This document shows positions 16,901-24,241 of a stretch of 64,000 nt of DNA, in pieces (position 1 is the first letter of the stretch; the number at the start of each line of letters is the position of its first letter). A program made the translations under genes and the position numbers. A model generated the notes under the pieces. It was not told the origin of the DNA, ran no database searches, and was given only the letters and a program-made list of their open reading frames with translations. Location of the stretch: positions 20,171 through 84,170 of the forward strand of contig JACWCY010000007.1 of assembly GCA_014654455.1 (NCBI GenBank), given 5' to 3'. Source of the DNA: Pelagibacterales bacterium SAG-MED01 (GTDB taxonomy: Bacteria; Pseudomonadota; Alphaproteobacteria; Pelagibacterales; Pelagibacteraceae).

Positions 16901-17462
16901 CTGTAATCAGTTTAATGTTTACATTTAAATCTTTAAGTTCATCAATAATTTTTTTGTGTCGTGGTCTATCCAGTATACAAACTGTTAATGATGAAATATC
17001 TTTATTTTTATATTCAGATAAATTTTTAATATTCTTATTTAAAGGATAATCTAGATCAATTAATCCTTTTTCAATTTTTCCAGTTGCTATCTTATTCATG
17101 TAGGTTTCAGGAGCGTTAAATAAATTTCCTTTTTCAGCTATAGCTAAAACAGTTAATCCACCAGGCAAATTATTTGCTACAAAATTAGTTCCTTCAACAG
17201 GATCTACTGCAATATCAAAATTTGGACCATTTTTAGTACCTAAAATTTCTCCAGTATATAACATCGGGGCTTCATCTAAAGTACCTTCACCAATAACAAC
17301 TTCACCAGTCATATTTATCTTATTTAATTGAGACCTCATTGAGTCTACTGCAGCCTTATCAGCTGCTATTTTATCTTTTTTACCTATAAATAATGATGAT
17401 GCATAGGCAGCTTTTGAAGTTACTTTAATAAATTGATCAATAAATTTTTTATCTATTGTCAT
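16407..17462 (-). pseudogene. GlpX-SbmA hybrid ORF created by tandem duplication
   Basis: A 351-residue open frame. Residues 1 to about 187 equal the N-terminus of GlpX up to KLITDG; from there it is the C-terminal half of the SbmA-like transporter (LITGALLWTLGG onward to the same C-terminus). The junction is in frame by chance. The GlpX part loses its C-terminal catalytic blocks and the transporter part loses its first helices, so neither function should survive. It exists only because of the 1055-bp duplication. I label it a pseudogene; if the repeat is an assembly error the ORF does not exist. Confidence 0.85.
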
Positions 17463-17955
17463 CAAATTTTTTCATCAATTAATTCTTTTTCAATTATTTG
17501 AGACTCAAATTCTCTTAATCTTTTATAAACACTAGCAAGTTCAATGATTGTTGGCCATGATCTTAAAAGATACTGCATAGACCCTTCTACCCTACCAAAA
17601 GCTCTTATGATCTGTTGCATAACACCTAAAGTAACTACACCAGCCACTATTGCTGGTGCTAAAAAAACATAAGCTGACAATACATTTGCCTGCAAGTAAG
17701 CCATTCTGCCAATATTAAAATATAAATATCGGACATAGCTTAAAAAATGAATTGAACGAACATCTGTAAATAATTCTTCAATTGTTTTTGGTCTAACATT
17801 TTGATCATCTTCGGCTATTACCAAGATTTTCCTATATGCAGCTTCTTTTTTTTGAAGATCATACTCAACACCAACCAAACTTAATAACCAGCCTAACCCA
17901 ATTAAAAAAATTGTTCCTCCCAAAGTCCAAAGCAATGCTCCAGTAATCAAACCAT
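16901..17955. repeat. Tandem duplication, copy 2 (1055 bp)
   Basis: Second copy of the unit at 15846-16900, directly abutting it. Its left edge joins glpX codon ~187 to the middle of the sbmA-like gene and creates the hybrid ORF. Its right edge continues into the unique 5' half of the intact sbmA-like gene. Confidence 0.97.
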
Positions 17956-18454
17956 ATTGCCAATCGCCAAAAAAGAAAATTGGTATACCAATAGATAATC
18001 CAAGCAAAATTGGAACAAATTGAAATAGAACCATTATAGACTCAATAAAACTTGTGCCAAGCCCCTCCATAATACGTGTAAATTTAATTGTATCTTCTTG
18101 AACTCTTTGTGATGCTCCCTCTATCTTTGCAGCCTTATCATAAACGCTATGATACCACTCTACCATTGCAGTTCTCCATCTAAATAAATAGTGTGCTGTA
18201 AAAAAACTAATAGCAACATAAAGAGCAATATACATACCAGCTAATGTAATAAATGATGCTAAACTTGACCAATATTCTTCTATTGTTATTGCATTTGGTG
18301 CAGCAAGAGCTTTCTGTATCATGTCATAAAAAACACCAAACCATTCATTAATTTTTACATCTATTTTAACCTGTACCCACAATGATAATAAAATAATTAG
18401 TGATCCTAACCAAGACCATACAAACCATTTTCTTAATTTAAAAAATCTAAACAT
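17462..18454 (-). CDS. SbmA/BacA-like peptide transporter (short form)
   Basis: 330 residues resembling E. coli SbmA/BacA along its whole length: FYDMIQKALAAPNAITIEEY, SFFTAHYLFRWRTAM, IEGASQRVQEDTIKF, KKEAAYRKILVIAEDD, RYLYFNIGRMAYLQ and the end YLLRSWPTIIELASVYKRL. About six to seven hydrophobic helices. The roughly 80 N-terminal residues of E. coli SbmA are missing. The family is a proton-driven importer of peptides and peptide antibiotics in the inner membrane. It follows the NDUFS4-like gene by 4 bases and, without the duplication, would overlap glpX (TGATG). Confidence 0.88.
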   Translation of the reverse strand: MFRFFKLRKWFVWSWLGSLIILLSLWVQVKIDVKINEWFGVFYDMIQKALAAPNAITIEEYWSSLASFITLAGMYIALYVAISFFTAHYLFRWRTAMVEWYHSVYDKAAKIEGASQRVQEDTIKFTRIMEGLGTSFIESIMVLFQFVPILLGLSIGIPIFFFGDWQYGLITGALLWTLGGTIFLIGLGWLLSLVGVEYDLQKKEAAYRKILVIAEDDQNVRPKTIEELFTDVRSIHFLSYVRYLYFNIGRMAYLQANVLSAYVFLAPAIVAGVVTLGVMQQIIRAFGRVEGSMQYLLRSWPTIIELASVYKRLREFESQIIEKELIDEKI

Positions 18455-18458
18455 ATAA

Positions 18459-18740
18459 TTAGACTAAAAAATTATCTGCGTAAGATTTTTTAATAGTTTT
18501 CCTTTTCTTAGGTTCTATTAGTTCATAATCAATTTTCATTTTTTTGGCATAATTGATTGCAAGTTCTTTTGATGAAAATTCTAGTTTCAATTCTGATAAT
18601 GTATCATTCGAACTTTCCCAGCCCATTAAAGGGTTTCTTGTTGGATCATTTGTTTCAAATTCCAATACCCATTTATTGGTTTTACCCAGTCCGGATTGCA
18701 TTGGGCTTTTATTTGGAATATAAATTTTAGCTTTTTTCAT
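18459..18740 (-). CDS. NDUFS4-like complex I accessory subunit (ETC complex I subunit domain)
   Basis: 93 residues from ATG 18740. AKIYIPNKSPMQSG, KWVLEFETNDPTRNPLMGW, LKLEFSSKELAINYAKK and KSYADNF match the mitochondrial 18-kDa subunit NDUFS4 block by block. The protein is known in alphaproteobacteria and mitochondria as a peripheral stabilising subunit of NADH dehydrogenase. The frame stays open into the tRNA fragment upstream, but that extension encodes att sequence and is not credible. The start is 6 bases from the displaced tRNA-Pro end, so the gene probably lay right behind tRNA-Pro before the insertion. Confidence 0.88.
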   Translation of the reverse strand: MKKAKIYIPNKSPMQSGLGKTNKWVLEFETNDPTRNPLMGWESSNDTLSELKLEFSSKELAINYAKKMKIDYELIEPKKRKTIKKSYADNFLV

Positions 18741-18746
18741 AAATCT

Positions 18747-18770
18747 ATGGTCGGAGTGGCAGGATTCGAA
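18747..18770. repeat. attachment-site direct repeat (displaced tRNA-Pro 3' end)
   Basis: 24 bases identical to 20345-20368, covering the 3' end of tRNA-Pro from the CCA through the T arm. The match stops abruptly at 18771. This is the usual footprint of tyrosine-integrase insertion at a tRNA 3' end: the tRNA is kept whole on one side (20346-20422) and a spare 3' fragment marks the far side. Confidence 0.9.
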
Positions 18771-18900
18771 ATTGTAGACCAAACCGCTCAGAACTATTGT
18801 TTTATAACACTAAACTTCTAGATTGCATTAGATAAATTGTCATTAATGCAATGATTATTAGGTTTATTTTAAAGGGATATATCAGAATGAGTTATCCCTC

Positions 18901-18922
18901 ACTACCGATTTACTACCGATTT
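18901..18922. repeat. Arm-type direct repeats, left end of element
   Basis: Two perfect copies of ACTACCGATTT in tandem (18901-18911 and 18912-18922). The same 11-mer occurs twice at the other end of the element and nowhere else that I noticed in the window. The distance from the att core is about 130 bp, compatible with an integrase arm-binding site. Confidence 0.75.
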
Positions 18923-18954
18923 TTTTTGATCGTTAAGCAGGAATCCTGACACCA

Positions 18955-19566
18955 TTAATTGTTACTTTTTCTGATATTATCTTTACAGAACATTGGTTGC
19001 AAATTTGAGAAATGATTTGCTTTGTCTATTTCGCTTAAGTGAAATTTCGAAACAGCTTTTATGTGATCAATATTCCAAACTTTACCATAGTTATCCCAGT
19101 TCATTCCTTTTTTAAATTTTTTTTCGATCCATTTTTTTAAGAAAATATTGGAGCATCCAATAGATTTATATAAACTTGAATTTTTTGGTTTATTTTTTAA
19201 TTTTAAAAATGCTTTTACTCTATTACTTACATTTCCTCTTATTCTATAAGCAACATCATCTTGTCTTCTTTTTCTCTTATAAAGCTTATTTTTCTCTCTC
19301 CCCAAATCAGACTGATCATAAATATTAGTCCATTTTCTATTTATAATCTTGCCTTTTTCAGTTTTTAAAAATTCCTTATTGTGTAAAGATCTTTTGTTTT
19401 TGCCATTTAAAGTACTATAGTATTTTGCAGATTTATTACTGTCACAGATTATACAAGATTTATTTAAATATCTTTCAGCTATATGACCATTAATACATAC
19501 TTTGCCTGTAAAGTATCTTTTTAACCCCTTTTGTATTGCCTCTTGTCTGGAAATTATTTTTTTCAT
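18955..19566 (-). CDS. Phage-type HNH endonuclease
   Basis: 203 residues. The N-terminus has TGKVCINGHIAERYLNKSCIICD, a CxNGH...C..C zinc-ribbon-like start common in phage homing-type HNH proteins. The middle is lysine-rich (RIRGNVSNRVKAF). The C-terminus has a GCS block and MNWDNYGKVWNIDHIKAV, then NLQPMFCKDNIRKSN, giving the histidine-asparagine pattern of the HNH nick site. It overlaps the upstream HNH gene (TAATG), so both are made together. Role: DNA nicking within the element or against other DNA; not determinable further. Confidence 0.8.
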   Translation of the reverse strand: MKKIISRQEAIQKGLKRYFTGKVCINGHIAERYLNKSCIICDSNKSAKYYSTLNGKNKRSLHNKEFLKTEKGKIINRKWTNIYDQSDLGREKNKLYKRKRRQDDVAYRIRGNVSNRVKAFLKLKNKPKNSSLYKSIGCSNIFLKKWIEKKFKKGMNWDNYGKVWNIDHIKAVSKFHLSEIDKANHFSNLQPMFCKDNIRKSNN

Positions 19567-20252
19567 TAAATAATTTTATCACTTTTTGATAAATTATGAC
19601 GCGCACAGAGTAATTGTATATTTTTTGAATCTATTGATGTTCCTCCTTTTGAATAAGGCAGTATGTGATCAAAGTGCAAATGATCTTTACTACTACATTG
19701 AACACATTGACCCTTGTCTCTTTTCCAAACTTCTGCTTTAACTTTAGAAGGAATTAATCTTGCATGTTCTTTTATTTCTATATCTTCTTTTAATTCATCT
19801 ATTTCTTCATCAGTTAAAAGTAAAATAAATTTAAAAACTGTTCTTTCATCAATACTTTTTTCATATGCATCTACTAATTTAAAAATTCCATTAAATGACC
19901 AAATACCATCCTTAATTTTTTCATAAACTCTTACAATTTCCGCTTCTCTTTCATTGTTTTTAAAACCTAAAGCTGCTTTTTCAAATTTACCATTATCTGT
20001 AAGTGAGCCCTTTGGTGTTTGTCTAGGTTGATTTACTGTATATGGATCTCTATCAGTATATTGTTTATAAATATTATGACCTTCATAAATTAAAACTCTA
20101 CCATCTGCAGCAATCTCATCTTCAAATGGTGCTCCGTCTCTAGTTGACATTAGTAGAACAGAATAATTTGGATTACATCTATAGTTCATTCCTTTTTGTA
20201 AATTCATTTTTTCAATTTGAACAATCTGGTTGTAATGAATTATAGAAGTCAT
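19566..20252 (-). CDS. HNH endonuclease with a possible SRA-like modified-base-reading N-terminal domain
   Basis: 228 residues. The C-terminal 60 form a clear HNH nuclease: VWKRDKGQCVQCSSKDHLHFDHILPYSKGGT and NIQLLCARHN, with two CxxC-type zinc ligands, the catalytic DH pair and the closing histidine. The N-terminal 150 residues (VLLMSTRDGAPFEDEI, LIYEGHN, TPKGSLTDNGKF, VRVYEKIKDGIWSFNG) resemble the SRA/YDG-like domain found ahead of HNH in modification-dependent restriction enzymes; this part is from memory of the family and less sure. Start could also be an internal ATG near residue 16 or 22. Confidence 0.75.
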   Translation of the reverse strand: MTSIIHYNQIVQIEKMNLQKGMNYRCNPNYSVLLMSTRDGAPFEDEIAADGRVLIYEGHNIYKQYTDRDPYTVNQPRQTPKGSLTDNGKFEKAALGFKNNEREAEIVRVYEKIKDGIWSFNGIFKLVDAYEKSIDERTVFKFILLLTDEEIDELKEDIEIKEHARLIPSKVKAEVWKRDKGQCVQCSSKDHLHFDHILPYSKGGTSIDSKNIQLLCARHNLSKSDKII

Positions 20253-20280
20253 AAAAAATTAAATTATAGTAAAATATTTT

Positions 20281-20303
20281 ACTACCGATTTCACTACCGA
20301 TTT
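20281..20303. repeat. Arm-type direct repeats, right end of element
   Basis: Two copies of ACTACCGATTT (20281-20291 and 20293-20303) separated by one base, matching the pair at 18901-18922. They lie about 42 bp from the att core in tRNA-Pro and just upstream of the first HNH gene, so they could also act on its promoter. Confidence 0.75.
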
Positions 20304-20345
20304 TTTATAAAAGAAGGAATTTATATTGATATACAACTACTTTAA

Positions 20346-20422
<77 letters not shown>

Positions 20423-20514
20423 AGAGGATACTTAATACAGTACTTATTAATTATTTAAAAGTATAAAGATTATCAAATTAAGGTATTTTTATTTAAATCT
20501 GATATATAAATATA

Positions 20515-20982
20515 ATGATTATTGAGTGCATTAATTGTAGCAAAAAGTTCGAAGTTAACTCAGATTTAATACCAGAGGAAGGTAGGACCATACAATGTGG
20601 TGCATGTAATCATGTCTGGTTTTATGATTTAAAAAGCCAATTAAATATTAATCCCTCAGATGAAAAAATTGAAATCAAAAATGAATCACTCATTCAAAAA
20701 GAGACTAAATATAAGAATGAAAATAATACAACTAAACAAAAAATTGATAAATTAGATATTAAAGAAAAAGCTTTAATAAAATACCAAGAAAAAAATCAAT
20801 TTAAATTAAGTAAATTTCTTTCTTATATTCTTGTATTAATAATAACATTTATAGGTCTAATAATTATTCTTGATACATTTAAGAACCCATTAAGTATTTT
20901 TTTTCCTAATCTAGAGTTGTTATTGTTTAATTTATTTGAAACATTAAATGATATGTTTTTATTTATAAAAGATTTAAAATAA
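20515..20982 (+). CDS. MJ0042-type zinc-ribbon membrane protein
   Basis: 155 residues. An N-terminal zinc ribbon has two CxxC pairs (IECINCSKKFEV and IQCGACNHVWFY) as in the MJ0042 zinc-finger family. A charged lysine/glutamate-rich linker follows, then one strong transmembrane helix near residue 105 (LSYILVLIITFIGLIIIL). Similar proteins are common near the cell-division gene ftsE in alphaproteobacteria; here nhaA follows by 6 bases. The molecular role is unknown. Confidence 0.75.
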   Translation: MIIECINCSKKFEVNSDLIPEEGRTIQCGACNHVWFYDLKSQLNINPSDEKIEIKNESLIQKETKYKNENNTTKQKIDKLDIKEKALIKYQEKNQFKLSKFLSYILVLIITFIGLIIILDTFKNPLSIFFPNLELLLFNLFETLNDMFLFIKDLK

Positions 20983-20988
20983 TTATTT

Positions 20989-22170
20989 ATGATTAATTAC
21001 ATATCTAAACCTTTTAAATGGTTTTTCAAACTTGAAGCAGCAAGTGGTTTATTTTTATTATTTGCAGCTATAATTGCTCTTATTATAAGTAATTCAAATT
21101 TTTCAGATCTGTATTTTTCTACCTTAGATAAATATTTATTTATAGGTATGAATAATTTTGGATTAAAATTATCTGTATTACATTGGATCAATGATGCCTT
21201 AATGGCAATTTTCTTTTTTTTTGTTACCTTAGAAATTAAAAGAGAGTTTTTGCAAGGGGAACTTTCTAATATTAAACAAGCCTTATTACCAATAATAGCT
21301 GCTGTTGGAGGAATGTTAGTTCCAGCATTATTTTATGTTTTCATAAATTTAGGTGATAGTGAAACTTTAAATGGATGGGCTATTCCGTCAGCTACGGATA
21401 TTGCCTTTTCTTTAGGAGTCTTATCTTTGTTGGGTAAAAGAGTTCCTTTATCGTTAAAAGTATTTTTAACTGCATTAGCTATTATTGATGATTTAGGAGC
21501 AATAGTAATTATTGCCCTATTCTATTCTGGAGATTTGAGTATTAAGTATTTAACTTTAATGTTACTGGCTTTTATTATTTTATTATTAATTAACAAATTT
21601 AAAATTAAAAAATTTCTACCTTATTTAGTTGTTGGACTTTTCCTTTGGGATTTTACTCATAACTCTGGTATCCATGCTACTATTGCTGGTGTTTTGTTGG
21701 CTATGACAATTCCTCATAGGAAAAAAGAAAAAGATTTTTCTTTATTAATAAATATAGAACATGCAATTAGTCCATATGTTGCTTTCGGAATAATGCCTCT
21801 ATTTGCATTCGCAAATGCTGGGGTATCTTTAGAAGGGTTATCTTTTGCTTCTTTATTAGATAAGGTTCCCCTTGGTATCGTATTAGGATTATTCCTAGGT
21901 AAACAACTGGGAGTTTTCATATTTTCTTATGTATCTATAAAATTAAAAGTAGCTCAAATGCCAAACGACACAAGTTGGTATAATTTTTATGGTGTGGGAG
22001 TTCTCACCGGGATTGGTTTCACAATGAGTTTATTTGTTGGAAATTTAGCTTTTGCTGAAAACATACAATATATGGATGGTGTAAAAATAGGAGTACTAAC
22101 TGGGTCCTTATTATCCACTTTATTTGGTTATTTTTTGATATTACTTACACCAAATAAACCTAACAAATGA
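20989..22170 (+). CDS. nhaA: Na+/H+ antiporter NhaA
   Basis: 393 residues with about 12 membrane helices. It has the NhaA hallmarks FFFVTLEIKREFLQGEL, SATDIAFSLGVL, the paired aspartates AIIDDLGAIVIIALFY that bind Na+ and protons, HATIAGVLLAMTIP, PLFAFANAGV and TGIGFTMSLFV. It exchanges external protons for cytoplasmic sodium in the inner membrane, sensible for a marine cell. The stop overlaps gpx by 4 bases. Confidence 0.95.
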   Translation: MINYISKPFKWFFKLEAASGLFLLFAAIIALIISNSNFSDLYFSTLDKYLFIGMNNFGLKLSVLHWINDALMAIFFFFVTLEIKREFLQGELSNIKQALLPIIAAVGGMLVPALFYVFINLGDSETLNGWAIPSATDIAFSLGVLSLLGKRVPLSLKVFLTALAIIDDLGAIVIIALFYSGDLSIKYLTLMLLAFIILLLINKFKIKKFLPYLVVGLFLWDFTHNSGIHATIAGVLLAMTIPHRKKEKDFSLLINIEHAISPYVAFGIMPLFAFANAGVSLEGLSFASLLDKVPLGIVLGLFLGKQLGVFIFSYVSIKLKVAQMPNDTSWYNFYGVGVLTGIGFTMSLFVGNLAFAENIQYMDGVKIGVLTGSLLSTLFGYFLILLTPNKPNK

Positions 22171-22709
22171 GAAAAGTAATATTTGTATTATCTATAATTA
22201 TGTTTTTTTTTAAAACTTCAGCAACTGCGAACTATGAAAAAAAAATTTATGATTTCAGTATTGAAAGTATAACTGGTGAGACAATAAATTTTAAAGAATA
22301 CAAAAATAAAGTTATCTTAGTTGTGAATACTGCTAGTTATTGTGGTTTCACAAAACAATATGATGAATTACAGGAGTTATGGGATCTATATAAAGAAAAA
22401 GGTTTGATAGTTCTCGGTGTTCCATCTAATTCATTTAATCAAGAAAAAAATAACAATGCAGATGTGAAAGAATTTTGTGAAGTAAATTTTAATATTAACT
22501 TTCCACTAACAACTATAACAGAAGTTAAAGGTAAAAATGCTCATGAAATTTTCAAATGGGCAAAAGAAAATCATGGTAAATCAGCAGTACCCAAGTGGAA
22601 TTTTCACAAAATTTTAATTAATAAAGAAGGCAAGATAGAAGATACATTTGCATCTATGACAAAACCAATGTCAAAAAAGTTAGTTAAAACTATAGAAGAT
22701 ATTTTATAA
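22167..22709 (+). CDS. gpx: Glutathione peroxidase family protein (exported)
   Basis: 180 residues with an N-terminal signal peptide (RKVIFVLSIIMFFFKTSATA). Family motifs are VVNTASYCGFTKQY with the peroxidatic cysteine C59 in place of selenocysteine, VLGVPSNSFNQE, and KWNFHKILINKEG with the active-site tryptophan-asparagine. It reduces hydrogen or lipid peroxides, often using thioredoxin in bacteria, and probably works in the periplasm. It is coupled to nhaA and its 3' end overlaps the convergent MBL gene by 6 bases. Confidence 0.93.
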   Translation: MRKVIFVLSIIMFFFKTSATANYEKKIYDFSIESITGETINFKEYKNKVILVVNTASYCGFTKQYDELQELWDLYKEKGLIVLGVPSNSFNQEKNNNADVKEFCEVNFNINFPLTTITEVKGKNAHEIFKWAKENHGKSAVPKWNFHKILINKEGKIEDTFASMTKPMSKKLVKTIEDIL

Positions 22710-23474
22710 GTTTATAGTTAATCCATCATGCGCTGGAATAACATTTTTTGGCAATTTTTTTTTAAGTTCTTTATAATCTAAATCTGAATGTAAATTTGTT
22801 AGTATAGCTTTTTTTGGTGAAAATTTTTTTATTAATTCTATGGATTGTTCTAAATTAAAATGCGATGGATGATATTTATACCAAAGACAATCAATTATAA
22901 GATATTTTAAATTTTTGAAATTTTTATAATCTTTTTTAAAAATTTTACTCACATCACTTATATAAGCAATTTTTTTAGGTATTAAATAACAAATACTTTT
23001 AATATCACCATGTTTAACTTTAATAGAAATTATTTTTATTTTTTTTGATCCATCATTTATATAAAAAAATTTTTTAAGTGGATTTAATTTTAGTGTAATT
23101 GGATAGCCTTTGCTTACATTTTTAAAACAATATGAAAAATTATTTCTTAAATATTTAGATGTAACTTGATCAGCAAATATTGAAATAGGTTTTTTATTCT
23201 TAATAAAAAAAGCTCTTAAATCATTTATACCATGAGTTTGGTCAGCATGCATATGAGAGTATAAAACTTGATCAATTTTTTTAATATTATTTCTTAAAAG
23301 TTGAATTCTTAAATCTGGAGATGTATCAATCAAAATATTCTTTTTTTTCATTTTTAATAGAGCTGAACATCTGGTTCTATGATTTTTTTTATTTTTTGGA
23401 TCACAGTTTCCAAAAAAACCATCTGCTCTTGGAACGCCCATTGAACTTCCACATCCTAAAATAATAAATTTCAT
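22704..23474 (-). CDS. MBL-fold metallohydrolase (PhnP-like)
   Basis: 256 residues, metallo-beta-lactamase fold. GCGSSMGVPRADGFFGNC near the N-terminus is typical of the PhnP/phosphodiesterase branch; the metal-binding motif is SHMHADQTHGIND; LIDTSPDLR precedes it and LTNLHSDLDY closes the site. Members hydrolyse cyclic phosphodiesters or act on RNA ends. It is the last gene of the operon running from rarD through metG and tatD, as in many alphaproteobacteria. Confidence 0.88.
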   Translation of the reverse strand: MKFIILGCGSSMGVPRADGFFGNCDPKNKKNHRTRCSALLKMKKKNILIDTSPDLRIQLLRNNIKKIDQVLYSHMHADQTHGINDLRAFFIKNKKPISIFADQVTSKYLRNNFSYCFKNVSKGYPITLKLNPLKKFFYINDGSKKIKIISIKVKHGDIKSICYLIPKKIAYISDVSKIFKKDYKNFKNLKYLIIDCLWYKYHPSHFNLEQSIELIKKFSPKKAILTNLHSDLDYKELKKKLPKNVIPAHDGLTINL

Positions 23475-23482
23475 GTTTATAA

Positions 23483-24241
23483 TTAATCGAATAAAGAATT
23501 AAAATTAAATGATGTTTCATAAATAAGATCTTTTGTGGATATATCTTTAATATTAGCAAGTTTTTCTGCGGTGTATTTAATAAATGATGGTTCATTTTTT
23601 TTACCACGATTTGGTTCTGGTGCTAAAAAAGGACTATCAGTTTCTATTAATAAATTTTTTACTGGTATAGATTTAAATGTTTCTTGCAATACAACTGAAT
23701 TTTTAAAAGTTATAATACCACTAGCTGAAAAATAAGCATTTAAATCTAACAAATCCGATGCAAAACTTTTTGATCCGGTAAAACAATGCATTAATATTTT
23801 TAACTTTTCATTTTTGTAATTATTAAAAATTTCCAATGTCTCTTTTTCAGCGTTTCGAGAGTGGACAATTAAAGGAATATTCAATTTAATAGATGCTTCG
23901 ATATGCTGCTCAAAACTTTTTATTTGTTCATATTTTTCACTATTATTATAATAAAAATCCAATCCTGTTTCACCTATACCAATAATTTTTTTGTTATTAT
24001 TAACTTCTTCAATGATTAAATCAGAGGTTACTTTATCACTTTTAGCTTCATGAGGATGAATGCCATAAGTGCCAAATATAATCTCATCTTTTTTTATTAT
24101 TTCTTTAATTCTAATAAAACTATTTAAAGTTGTACAAATAGTTAAGATTTTACTAATTCCAGTAGCTTTAGATCTTTCAATTATATTATCCAAATTACTA
24201 TTTAATGGCTCATGATCTAGATGACAGTGTGAATCAATCAT
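23483..24241 (-). CDS. tatD: TatD-family metal-dependent hydrolase/DNase
   Basis: 252 residues from ATG 24241, chosen because it begins MIDSHCHLDHEPL with the TIM-barrel HxH metal site at the very N-terminus and overlaps metG by 8 bases. GIGETGLDFYY, HSRNAEKET, MHCFTGS and IETDSPFLAPEPNRGKKNEP follow in family order. TatD proteins are 3'-5' DNases involved in DNA repair and quality control. The long upstream extension in the same frame overlaps metG and is not needed. Confidence 0.93.
   Translation of the reverse strand: MIDSHCHLDHEPLNSNLDNIIERSKATGISKILTICTTLNSFIRIKEIIKKDEIIFGTYGIHPHEAKSDKVTSDLIIEEVNNNKKIIGIGETGLDFYYNNSEKYEQIKSFEQHIEASIKLNIPLIVHSRNAEKETLEIFNNYKNEKLKILMHCFTGSKSFASDLLDLNAYFSASGIITFKNSVVLQETFKSIPVKNLLIETDSPFLAPEPNRGKKNEPSFIKYTAEKLANIKDISTKDLIYETSFNFNSLFD

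Noticed and set aside
16407..17465. A new fused FBPase-transporter enzyme
   Set aside because: The hybrid arises exactly at the boundary of a perfect tandem repeat; both halves are incomplete, so it is a by-product, not an evolved fusion.
18741..18782. Longer N-terminus for the NDUFS4-like protein
   Set aside because: The extra residues would be encoded by the displaced tRNA-Pro end and have no counterpart in the family.
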